Assembly (NCBI GenBank): GCA_023212695.1
Contig: JALCCG010000378.1
Span: forward strand, 1 to 16,605
Source: Sporisorium sorghi
Taxonomy: Eukaryota > Basidiomycota > Ustilaginomycetes > Ustilaginales > Ustilaginaceae
DNA: 16,605 bases
Direction of reading: 5' to 3'
In this document: in pieces, positions 7,548-16,529 of the stretch
Position numbering within the stretch: position 1 is the stretch's first letter
Layout: every line of letters starts with the position of its first letter
The notes under the pieces: generated by a model
The model's input: the letters and a program-made list of their open reading frames with translations, nothing else
Databases searched by the model: none
What the model was told of the DNA's origin: nothing
Made by a program: the position numbers and the translations under genes

Positions 7548-8557
7548 ATGGAGGGGACTACCTTCTACGACATGGCTGAGCTGCTTCGCCAGGCAGCACT
7601 GAAAGAAGCCGCGTCGCGCGCGAAAACGCGTTCTCCGCTCAACGCAAGTGCCGAGTCCAGCACAGGATCGTCTTCATCAAGACCACCCAAAGTGTCAGCC
7701 GCAGCAGAAGGCGAGGCAGACGAGCTCCTTGCAGTGTACGAAGACGAGAAGGTCAAGAACGATGTTTTGGCGAGAACGGTTGACAAGGTGAGCGAACCCC
7801 GTTCCAGTAGTTGCGATGCGTTCATGCTGACACCCCCTCCTACATGCAGAGACTGGAAGCGCTAGCCAACACTCCGCGCAGCAAAGCGCAGGACACACGG
7901 AACGACGAGCAAAAGCGACTCGAGCTCGAGTGGCAGCAGCTCGAATACGCCATCCGCGCTCTGGAGGACGACAAGCGACGCCTGCCCCCGCTCGACTCCT
8001 CCGCGGTGCTCGACGTGCGCACCCGGGCCGAGCTGCACGACGTCAACGTGCAATACGCCTCCGCTCTCGAGATGCTCAAGACCGAGCTGGCTTCCGAACG
8101 CGATGCGCTGCTGCGCGAGACGCAACTACAGTCCGACCTCGACATCGTCACCACGGGCCTGAACAAGCGGCTGACCCAGCTCCAAAAGAAACAGCGTCAG
8201 GACCTGACCAGCGATGCGGCGATCAGGGAGCTCAACCGCAAGTTCAAGCGCGAAGAACAGCGCTTCAAGGAGCTGCTCGCCCAACTGATCGATATGGGCA
8301 ACGCACTGTTCGGCACGGACAACGGCAAGGTTGTCACGCTCAGACATTATTTGGATGAGTTTATGAACCAGGCCTGGGACAAGCCGTTGGATCCGTGGGT
8401 CAGCTCGACGCGGTTGGCGCTGCGCAGGACGGGCGGAGAGGTCGACGACGCGATGATCGAGCTGTTCATTAGGGCGAATATCATTGTGGCCCATCCCAAG
8501 GATAGCCGACGGTGGAGGTTGGTGGCGTTTCATAAGGCTACGAGGGGGTCGTCGTGA
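7548..8557 (+). CDS. CENP-K/Sim4-like inner kinetochore protein, 315 aa, one intron
   Basis: The exons are 7548-7787 and 7850-8557, joined in phase 0. The product has a short helical N-terminus (1-25), a Ser-rich linker (28-55), then a long Glu/Arg/Leu-rich region (about 58-225) that looks like coiled coil. The C-terminal part (about 246-309) is diagnostic: LDEFMNQAWDKPLDPWV, then MIELFIRANIIVAHPKDSRR, ending in WRLVAFHK. This follows the layout of the CENP-K C-terminus, in which a leucine-rich helix is followed by a HP-D---R-RLEAFH ending. CENP-K (Sim4 in fission yeast, about 270-280 aa) belongs to the constitutive centromere-associated network and helps link CENP-A chromatin to the outer kinetochore. 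Without the intron the first exon frame runs on to a stop at 7865, separating it from the CENP-K domain. It is divergent from the IRC3-like gene and convergent with the regulator downstream. The assignment rests on remembered family features, not a search. Confidence 0.8.
7788..7849 (+). other. Spliceosomal intron in the CENP-K-like gene
   Basis: This 62-bp intron has donor GTGAGC, branch point CTGAC (7827-7831) and acceptor TACATGCAG. Removing it joins AAG (Lys80) to AGA (Arg81) and keeps the frame open to the stop at 8555-8557. Confidence 0.88.
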
Positions 8558-9482
8558 TTGGGACAATAGGAGGAGGTGTGTATTAGAGTCAGTAGGACGT
8601 TATACCCGGTTTGCGTGCAAGAGAGTGCTGGTCGCTTTCGGGTGTGTGTGTGTGTGTGTGTGTGAAGCGAGAGTTGACATTCCCGCTTGTCGGTCCTCTT
8701 TCCGATCAACAGCGCTCACACTCAACTGAGCATCCATCGCTTGCTACCCGACCCCTCTTCTCGACGTACAGCTCAGCATGAATCGTAGCACACAAATATT
8801 TCAGCCGAACCGTGTTCATCAAGCGAGCTCGACAAGCCGTCAACCAAAAGCACAACTGCATGCATCGCTTATCGCTTTCCAAACCTCCTTCCTTCCCAGC
8901 TCGAGAGCCCAACGTGCAGCCACATCTGCAACTGTCTCGATGTCAATCGTCCTTCTTCCCGCGACCCTCCAACACCACGTCCCGGGTCCACAGCAAAGGA
9001 CGGATCTAAATCCGACACTCACTTGGAACGAATCACTGCTCACCTCCCTCTCAAGCGTTGTAGAAACTCCCGATCCACATCTGACACGAGCCGTTCAGGC
9101 TGGCAAAGACAGAAAATGCGCGCGAGCATGCATTGTACAGGATTAACAGACGTTTGAGGACGTTGAAAGAGAATGTACGGTACTACGAGAACGGGATCCA
9201 GGAACAAGTGCGGCAGGCACGCGCGTCTCCGACACTGTACGAATGGCGAGATTAAGGAGAGGGATTACAGCTTCGTCGGTCGGAAAACGGCGCCTATGCA
9301 CGCACAGAGGTGATTACTGAGTCAAAAGAGAAGAACGAGATAGAGGGGGGAGTGAAGAAGAGGTATAACAGTGATCCTGAGGCAGACGGAGGAGAGAGGA
9401 TTTCCATCGTCCTAATGTGGAGCCTTGTAGTCAAAGAGAAGGCGGGTTCCCAATGCGTCTAAGAGTTCGTGTTGCAGATCTT
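8558..9482. other. Convergent intergenic region with (GT)n
   Basis: This region lies between the 3' ends of the CENP-K-like gene (plus) and the Zn2Cys6 regulator (minus), so it should hold two facing 3' UTRs and terminators. Frames in it lack any protein feature I recognise. It contains one GT microsatellite. Confidence 0.6.
8642..8664. repeat. (GT)n microsatellite
   Basis: An uninterrupted alternating GT run of 23 bases, about 85 bp after the CENP-K-like stop codon. It probably lies in the 3' UTR. Confidence 0.95.
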
Positions 9483-11363
9483 TTACGATTCCGACACCTC
9501 GAGCTTGGTAGCCCGAGGCGCGTAGGCAGTCGGGTGGTGGTTCCAGTAGCCAGCGTTGCGGTCCACCGAAGGGTCAGTGTACGGCGCAGGAGGCTGCGGC
9601 ACAGCGTCGTGGTCTTGCTTGGTGGGCCAGCCGTAGCCGTCAGAGTGCGTCGCCACCTGGTGCGTCTCGGGATGCGTCTCGCCGTGCGGTCCCGGCGCAA
9701 ACGGCGAAGGGTTGGACCACGTGCTGTCCGTGGTCGACGAGTGCGTCGCGACCGAAGTGGGCTGGCTCGCAAACGGCATGGAAAACGTCACGCCGCCGCT
9801 GCTGCCATTGGAATCGGTGCGGTGCTCGAGGCCGCCCATGGTGCCGTAGTAGGCATCGGTGGAGCAGAGGTGGCCGTTGGTCTGCTGCTGATCGGGACCA
9901 CCGATCTGGGCCAAGGCAGGAGCGAGACCGTTGGCGCCCTTCTCGGAGCTGCTGGCGTCGATCGAGCCGGTCGAGCGCTCCTTTTTCGAAGACTTCTTCT
10001 TCTGCGGGTTCTCGTCGTAGTGGCAGTCTCGCTTGCCAATACGGCACTGCTTGCAGGGCGTACCGTCCTGGCTGCACTTGACCTTGCGCTTTCGGCAGAC
10101 GAGGCACCCGGTGCGGCTGCGCTTGAACTTGGCCCTGCGAACGGGACCGGGGCCGCCAGGGATGTCACCCTCGAGCATCATGCCAGCGCCGAGGTGGGGC
10201 GCCATGCCGTAGCCCATAGCCGCCACCGCGTGGGCAGCGGTGCCAGGAGCGCCGTATGCATTGCCGTAGGCGCGGCCGCTCGCAGCCGAGCTGCTCATGG
10301 ACCTGTAGCGCTGAGGCGACATGGCAGACATGGCATTGGCATCGTATCCGTATCCAGGCTGGAGACCCGGGTTGGCGCCATAGGCCATTCGATTGTGATC
10401 GTAGCCCTGTGGCGGCGCTGCCGAGACCGAGGCGTGGCGACCATGAATGCTGGAAGACGAGTTGGTTCCCCACGGCCAGTGACGACCCGAGGAGCCAGGC
10501 AGCTGGTAGTCGGCGGAAACCAAGCCCGACTTGCCGAGCTGCGGCTGTGTGCGGATGGCGCGCTCATCGAGCGAGAAGCGACGCGCGTCGGCGGCCTGGC
10601 CCTGTGCATAGCGGACCTGGGCGTGCAAGGGCGGCGACTGGTCGTAAAAGTGGCTGGCGGTCGAGCCGCTGTCGATGCTGCTGCCCAGACCGACCTGGTC
10701 GAACTGGCCGTTGAGCGAGTAGATGGAGGCGTGTCGACTGGCAGTCAAGCCGCCGGGCGAAGAAGGCGCCCACGCGCCAGTCAGGTCGTGCGGTGACGAG
10801 ATGGACGAGATTGAATCCTGGCGGTGGTGTGGCAGACCCATGGAAGAGGCGTGCGAGAAGCTTCCGCGGTAGCCTGTTTGGCGGTGCAATTGGAGCCAAG
10901 AAAGCAAGTCAGTCAAAAGCATTCCCTCGACGATTCGTTTCGATCAAGAGCCAGGACGAGTGGGACTTACTGGACATAGGCGAGTGCCCCTCTGCCATAG
11001 CGCCAGGCTGTGCATTCTGCGTTGCAACTGGCGCAGGGGCGTATGCATCGGTGGAAGAGGTGTGCGTCGGTTCGAATGGACGCGGCGCACGGGGCTCGTG
11101 GGATTCTGTGCCAAACACTTGGGCAGATCGATCTGGCAGTGCACCGTAGTGCGCAGGATAGCTAGTCTGCTCCATGTATGTGCTGTGCGCAAGGACAAGA
11201 GAGGAAGAAAGTCAGTGTCCAGCTGCCAGTCGGCTCCGATCCGAGCTCGAGAAGCGCACAAAGCGCAGCTAAAGGAGTTGTGCGCAGCTGCGCTTTCGAC
11301 TGTTTGCCGTGCCAAAACGGCACGCAAGCCGTTTTTTTGCGTAACAACTTACTTTGTGCTCAT
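9483..11363 (-). CDS. Zn2Cys6 fungal transcription factor, 537 aa, three coding exons
   Basis: The exons on the minus strand are 11363-11353, 11182-10971 and 10873-9483, totalling 1614 coding bases. The zinc cluster lies at residues 331-358 with spacing C-X2-C-X6-C-X6-C-X2-C-X6-C and the basic RKRKVK stretch between the second and third Cys. It is preceded by KFKRSRTG, and a Lys-rich tract (KKKSSKKE) follows as a likely nuclear signal. The 330 residues before it are low-complexity (Ser, Gly, Ala, Tyr, Met, Pro). The tail is rich in Ser, Thr, His and Pro and ends TKLEVSES. The cluster sits in the middle of the protein rather than at the N-terminus, and I see no fungal-specific middle homology domain. 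It is presumably a nuclear DNA-binding regulator; its targets cannot be read from sequence. The start at 11363 has the CACAATGA context, and both splice events restore frame. A fallback start is the ATG at 11175 (531 aa). Confidence 0.82.
10874..10970 (-). other. Second intron of the Zn2Cys6 gene
   Basis: This 97-bp intron has donor GTAAGT, branch TGACTGAC and acceptor AAACAG. The split codon is A|GC (Ser). Without splicing, the upstream frame ends shortly after at 10909, and the downstream frame opens only at a Met inside the intron. Confidence 0.85.
11183..11352 (-). other. First intron of the Zn2Cys6 gene
   Basis: This 170-bp intron has donor GTAAGT at 11352, a CTGAC branch followed by a pyrimidine tract, and acceptor GCGCACAG ending at 11183. 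It joins ATGAGCACAAA to CACATACATGGAG, giving M-S-T-N-T-Y-M-E in frame with the next exon. If exon 1 is non-coding, translation would start at 11175 instead. Confidence 0.7.
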
Positions 11364-12250
11364 TGTGAGAAAGCTGGCGGTTCCGATTCGTTCAAAGTGC
11401 TCGAGTTGGTCACGGATGATCCGATGATGATGTTGGCGAATGCGTTGACGGTGGCGTGATGCCAATGAAAAGGCGAATCAAAGGTTACGAGTAGCTAGCA
11501 AGTCGAAGCTGGCAAGCAGGCAAGTCGGAAGGAGCGATGGTCGAAGAGGTTTTCGGGTTAGTTGCGCGAAGCAAAGGTGATGATGGTCGGGAGGCGAGTC
11601 GAGAGATGCGTCGCGGATAATGGTGATATGTAGGATGGGAACGAAGAAGGTTCGAGGTTGAAAGCAAGTCGTCACTGAGGTGATATGAGCGGCGACGTCG
11701 GGAAAAATGAATGCTTCAGAGAGAGAAAGCAGCGAAAGAGGCAAGAGCCAAGTGTCTGTGTGTCTCGCCGGGGGCAAGCGGAGGAGCCAAGGGCAAAAGC
11801 GAGGCGAAGCGTGGCGAGGCGAGCGACAGGCGAGGAGCAAGACAGAGAGAGAGAGCAAGGCGAAGCGAGGCAGCAGAGAAGCAAAGGGAGAGAGAGAGAG
11901 AGGTGAGAATGGTCACAGAGTGCACTTGAGCGGAGCAGCGAGTGTGCGAGAGTGCGCAGCGCTGCGCCGACAAAACGGTGACGTTGGAGAGAAGCGGCAT
12001 TGAGAACGAACGAAGGCTGCAGAAAGAGGCCGGACAGGCATGATGCAGACAGGTCTCTCTCACACTCGTTCTCACATCACAAATCTGTTTGTCCTTGACA
12101 GCTCGTAGCGAGCGAGGGAGCGAGGGCAGATTGCAGAAGAGAGAGAGAGAGCAGAGCAGAGCAAAAGCAGGAGCCGGAGCAGCAGACCAATCGCCATTTG
12201 CTTTTTTTTTTTTTTGAGTCAAAAAGTCTTTTTTTTTTTTTTTTTGGGGG
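11364..12250 (-). promoter_or_regulatory. Pyrimidine-rich leader and promoter of the Zn2Cys6 gene
   Basis: Read on the minus strand, roughly 11680-12160 is strongly C/T-rich, with CT microsatellites (near 11846-11860, 11887-11902 and 12138-12151) and two T/A tracts just beyond. Pyrimidine tracts are typical of fungal core promoters and leaders. Several ATGs with open frames lie on the minus strand, including a 126-codon frame at 11478-11858; if transcribed these would act as upstream ORFs. I do not call them genes because the translations are just CT-driven Leu/Ser runs. Confidence 0.5.
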
Positions 12251-12251
12251 G
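12202..12251. repeat. Paired T tracts (T14, T17) ending in G6
   Basis: Two T runs (12202-12215 and 12229-12245) are separated by GAGTCAAAAAGTC, and the second runs straight into six G. On the minus strand these are A tracts upstream of the pyrimidine-rich promoter of the Zn2Cys6 gene, where poly(dA:dT) typically excludes nucleosomes. Confidence 0.8.
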
Positions 12252-12270
12252 CGCTCACTCATACTGCTTG

Positions 12271-12291
12271 CTGCTGCTGCTGCTGCTGCTG
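12271..12291. repeat. (CTG)7 trinucleotide repeat
   Basis: Seven uninterrupted CTG copies lie outside any supported gene. One minus-strand frame reads this as polyglutamine, but the frame carries no other coding evidence. Confidence 0.95.
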
Positions 12292-13226
12292 ACACTTGCC
12301 TTTCGTAGTGTCAGGGCAGCTACGAAAGTGCGCAGCCCGCAGCGGATCGCTCCGTGCTCTGCTCTGCTCTGGGCAGAAGAAGAGCGTCACGGCTGCCGGC
12401 AGCAGTAAAACAGCAGCAGAAGCAGCACAGACTGCGCATTCTGGTCGAGGAGCGGGGCATTCAGCAGCCAAGCAGTCACTGTGCAGGCAGTTGGTGAGCA
12501 CGGACGAAACTTTTGCGCAAGGGTGAAAAAACAATTTGAAATCAGGCATGCCGCGGACGCGCAGAAATCGGCGTGGACACTGCTGGGATGGCTGAGTGTC
12601 CTTTTTCCAAAAAAAAAGAAAAAAAGAAAAAAATCGAATTCCAACGGAGACCGCGGTCATCAAAGGCCGTTGCACGTTCAAAAGTGCTTTGTCTGAAGCC
12701 AGAAAATCTTGTCGCAAATCACTCGTTGAAGGCCACAACCACGACGTCGACAACGCAGGACGACCGTTCCTTGCTCTTGTGCCCAGGCGTGAGCGAGCGT
12801 CGATTCTTGACTGCTATACACTAACTCTGTCCAGCATCGATGGTTTCAACTCGAAAGTCTCACCAGAAGGAAAAAAAGAAGAGAAAAGGAAAAAGCTGCT
12901 GCAGATGGACGACGCAGTCGTGCATGCTATGCCGTCCAGGCGCCAAATTGGCTCCTGCTGTGAGTGTTGCGAATCTTCCCATGGCTGCACCTCCTCCTCC
13001 ACCTACTGCACTGCTACCTCACCTAACAATGGCAGCCCAAGCCAGCGCTACGGTTTTTGCAAGAGATCAATGAAAATGCAAAGAAAAAATTGCGATCTAT
13101 TTTTTGTGACCTCGGCTAAGCCGACTCCGCAGCTTGGGCGTCTCCCAGCATTCAGACCCGACACTCACTTTTTTTTGAGATGATTGTTCTGCTTTTTATT
13201 TTTCTTATTGTTGAAGAATTTTAGGG

Positions 13227-13249
13227 TTTTTTTTTTTTTTTTTTTTTTT
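13227..13249. repeat. Poly-T tract, T23
   Basis: An uninterrupted run of 23 T in the gene-poor region. The exact length is uncertain because homopolymers are error-prone. Confidence 0.9.
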
Positions 13250-13866
13250 GGCCTGGTTGAGCCGTCCCGAGGTTGTCGCTCAGCTCTTTCTCTCACAAAG
13301 GTTGAGCGTCGCTTCCTCTTGCCATACTGATAGCATCGAGCTATCTTCAAAGTTGATGCTCCGACCGTTTTTCAATAGATTCATCTTGGCTAAGTGTCTA
13401 TAGAGTCGGAGCGTCGAATTGATAGAGCTCGTGATCACGTTGCAGAAGCCGTCTACTTCGAGGTGGTTGTGAGTGAGCAGCTTCGGGCCGGCAGGCATCG
13501 AAGCTTGCTCTCTCTTTGCTTGCTCGCTCGGTTCCGATCCCGAGTGCATTGCCGTGTGCGACACCCACCACCGACGAGATGGAAACCGTGTCTCACTTTG
13601 CAGCCCATCTCGATAGCGCTGCTGCTCTGCAGGGGCAAGTTCTTGAGTGTAATGCCCCCGCTTTCCCTGCGTCGAGAGGAGAGGACATTTGCATCTCCGC
13701 TTGGTGTTCCGATATCAAAATGTCGTGCTCAACTTGACAGGTGGGCTGATTCAGCTCAGCTTCGAGCTGATAGGCGAAGCAGACATAGAGACGATACAAG
13801 ATGCAACGGCCGCGGAGCTGCGAAAAAGGGCGTTGTACGGCTCGACGTCACGAACATTCTCTCAAT

Positions 13867-13868
<2 letters not shown>

Positions 13869-13898
<30 letters not shown>
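13869..13898. repeat. Poly-T tract, T30
   Basis: An uninterrupted run of 30 T followed by GGCACC, in the gene-poor region. I see no adjacent retroelement domain or target-site duplication. Confidence 0.9.
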
Positions 13899-13899
<1 letters not shown>

Positions 13900-14380
13900 G
13901 CACCATCTCTGCGTGCCTACCGCATGGTCGGAGTTCGAACCGTGCAAAGCTTGAGCTGCATGTGATGCACAAGCCACCCTTCTTTCGCATCTCTTTTCAG
14001 CTTCGTCGTCTTGCTGGCACGACGAGCTGAGCACTGAAACGCAAAGAAAAGAAGGTGGTGGTGATGACGACGATGATCAACTTTGCTCACACGAAGCATG
14101 CTCGTGTCACCGACCTGTCAACGCATGCGAGTCTGCAACTGGGCGCCACCTTTTCTGTTGTTGTCGCAGGGAGCCGACGTTGTCATCTGCAGACATGCCT
14201 TCCATTTGCAAGCGCCCACACTTGCTCGCGACGAGTTTGAGGAAGAAGCGAACAGCTTCGAGGCAAAGGCCAGAGGCGGGTTAGCCGACACCATCGATTC
14301 GGCACGCCTTTTCCGAGAGCGAGGCAGCAACAACCCTGCGCCGCCTTCATCGTCGCCTCAAAGTTTTCATCGTTCGGTCA

Positions 14381-14400
14381 CCCCCCCCCCCTTTTTTTTT
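14381..14400. repeat. C11-T9 junction
   Basis: Eleven C run directly into nine T, the same arrangement as the C26-T30 junction near the start of the window. Confidence 0.9.
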
Positions 14401-14841
14401 CGTCGACCCGAGTCGAATCTTTTCTGGAGCCGTGTCTTGAAGGCGACGCATCCGAGTCGCTGATCTGTGGCACGATGGGATGCAAAACTTTTGGCGAGAC
14501 TGCCGACCGATGAAAGCGAGGATCAGGTCAGAGACAGAGAGAGAGAGCCTACTCTTGTCTCTTGTCGTAGAGGCTATTTCGGGAATCTGCTGCACGTTCT
14601 CATCCGCTTTCAGATGTGATCAAGAGGTGTGTAAGAGTTCGTGATGTCTCGGCGCTGCTTGCCGGTATCAGCACGCCATTGGTGCGACGAAAGAGGGACA
14701 AAGGGATCGCCGAAAACGCCGGTGAGAACGACTTTTTTGTCAACGGACTGATCTGCTCTGGTTTTTCGCTCTCGAGGAAATTCCCATCGACGCGCCTTGG
14801 AAAATGCGTCTCGCAGCAGAAGCGAAAATTGCGGCAATTTC

Positions 14842-14855
14842 ACGTCATGACGTCA
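14842..14855. promoter_or_regulatory. CRE/ATF-like palindrome
   Basis: ACGTCATGACGT (14842-14853) is a perfect 12-bp palindrome. It overlaps a full TGACGTCA (14848-14855), the classic ATF/CREB-type bZIP site. No gene is near enough to assign it, so function is only a possibility. Confidence 0.3.
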
Positions 14856-16036
14856 ACGCACCTTGCAGCACAGTCAATGGTGTGTGCGCGGCATCTCTGA
14901 TCTCTGCTGCCATCGATATCGACTCTGACGTTGACGAGATATAGCACGGCTTGCAAGCTGACAGACGATCTGATCGATCGAATCTCAGAAGCTCTACAGT
15001 AGATGGCAAGAACGTCGCTGCTGGGTATCGATCGCGTCTACGAAAGCGCTCATCGAATGCCAAGGCGTGCCGAGTCTTTTGATGGCCGACGAGACCGCGC
15101 ACCCTTGGCCCACACACACCCAATGCATGCGCATATCAAATATTCTCGCACTTCTTGATCGCCGAGGCCGACGGCGATTGTTTGGAGGCGTCGCATCGGC
15201 AAAGATTGGGGGGGTTCGCTACCCGGTTTCTGCTTTTCCCCACTTTCTTCTGATCGAGGCGATTCATCTTCCGCTTCCGAGCTTACCGTGTGGTTGTCGT
15301 TAGCGTCTCTTCTGAGAGGCAATATTTCCAGGCGAGACGCTAGCGTTACACAGCAAGGAGGTCTGGGGCAGGCTTGTGCAGTGTGAGATCCTTTTTAGTC
15401 TGTCGATAAGCGAGCAGCGTGGCTGGCCCGATCGGCACCTATGTAAGCACGTCGAGTGGCGGGCGCTGCTGGTGGCGACCTTCTCGCACCAATTTGGACG
15501 TGCTCTCTCGCCTAGACGCCGGCAGAACACGAACATCCGTCCTAGGCCAGCAGAGCGCGGGTCGGCACCACTGCCCTGTTCACTTCGCCTCGCGCTCCGC
15601 AGAGCTTTAGCGAAGGTGTTCTTGCGCCTTTCCAGCGACCGACGTTGATAGGACGCTTTTGCTTTGCGCCCCGACGAGAAATTGTGTTCGCCTAGATAGC
15701 GATATGTTGCCTTTTCAAGTGGGAGTGCTTCCCTTCCAATTGTGTCCGAGCGATTTCAACACCATCAGCACGTGCAGTTCGTTTTCAAAAGCTTTTGTTT
15801 GGACGGCGTCTCAAAAGACAATGGTGACTGGTCGACATCGGCCTTTCGAGTACCTCGGCCTCTTTGCCACACAGCTTGTGTCTATACACAGGACGATGAG
15901 GAAGGGAAAGAGGCAGCACCATCAGCGTGCGGCAGCGATGCGTCGCTTGTCCACACGCATTCGAGCGTGAAATAGTGCACTGTCCACCGGAGCAGAGAGT
16001 CTCAGCTAAGCGCACCCCTTCCGGACTCCGCCGCAA

Positions 16037-16064
16037 CAGGCAGGCAGGCGGGCAGGCGGGCAGA
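16037..16064. repeat. Imperfect (GGCA/GGCG) tetranucleotide repeat
   Basis: CAGGCAGGCAGGCGGGCAGG followed by CGGGCAG: a short G-rich variable tetranucleotide array. It has several G2-G3 blocks but no run long enough to call a G-quadruplex with confidence. Confidence 0.7.
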
Positions 16065-16137
16065 CAGTGGCAAGAGCGGGGCGACTGGCTGGAGAGAAGA
16101 CGAGCACCTGCTCGCAAACAATGCATGCACGCACGCC

Positions 16138-16159
16138 GCAGCAGCAGCAGCAGCAGCAG
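16138..16159. repeat. (GCA)7 trinucleotide repeat
   Basis: Seven uninterrupted GCA copies in non-coding sequence. This is the second CAG/CTG-class repeat in the gene-poor region, in the opposite orientation to the one at 12271-12291. Confidence 0.95.
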
Positions 16160-16387
16160 TCTGCGAGAACGGCAACAATCAGGTGGTTTGTGTTGCAAAG
16201 CCCAGCATGTTCCCATGCATGCTGCACAGTCGAGTGGGTTTAGCTTAGACGGACCACATGCTTAGTTGCAGCGGGTAAAAAAAATGGCAGGATGGCTGAC
16301 CGAGGAAGGTGAGCCACAGCGTGGTGTGCTGCAGCGGGGTTTTCCCTTCGTGGTGGCAACCGCGGTTGCTGTTTGGTCTCTGCTCTT

Positions 16388-16402
16388 CCGCCGCCGCCGC
16401 CG
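16388..16402. repeat. (CCG)5 trinucleotide repeat
   Basis: Five CCG copies near the end of the window, outside any supported gene. Confidence 0.9.
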
Positions 16403-16460
16403 CCCACGCTTGGGCCAGAGCACTAGGCTCGGTGGATGCGCCGTCTCGCTGGAGCGACCC

Positions 16461-16462
<2 letters not shown>

Positions 16463-16493
<31 letters not shown>

Positions 16494-16529
16494 TTGAAGA
16501 TGTTAGAGGGCAGCGATGTCAACATTTGG

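Larger units (their letters stand above)
12292..16462. other. Large gene-poor region, over 4 kb
   Basis: I find no supportable gene on either strand. The longest frames (12596-13183 plus, 195 codons; 13394-13954 plus, 186 codons) translate A-runs, T-runs and mixed sequence into Lys- or Phe-runs without domains. The region holds the homopolymer tracts and microsatellites listed separately, a CRE-like palindrome (14842-14855), and scattered CTAAC...CAG splice-like strings (for example 12819-12835). It may be far-upstream regulatory DNA of the Zn2Cys6 gene, a non-coding transcript, or the flank of a gene beyond the window. Confidence 0.5.

Noticed and set aside
9417..10796. 459-codon plus-strand open frame
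   Set aside because: It is antisense to the Zn2Cys6 gene and consists of Arg/Val/Ala-rich shadow translation. The minus strand carries the zinc cluster and correct splice sites.
12819..12835. CTAAC...CAG 3' splice site of a hidden gene
   Set aside because: An isolated acceptor-like string without a matching donor and coding exons is expected by chance in several kilobases.
12596..13183. 195-codon plus-strand open frame with Lys-rich and Cys-containing segments
   Set aside because: The Lys-rich parts come from A-runs, the Cys cluster has no zinc-binding spacing I recognise, and the frame begins inside a homopolymer-rich stretch.
13922..13945. tRNA T-arm (GTTCGAAC between pairing bases)
   Set aside because: A 6-bp stem with a 12-base loop is present, but the loop size is wrong and no other cloverleaf arms are found.
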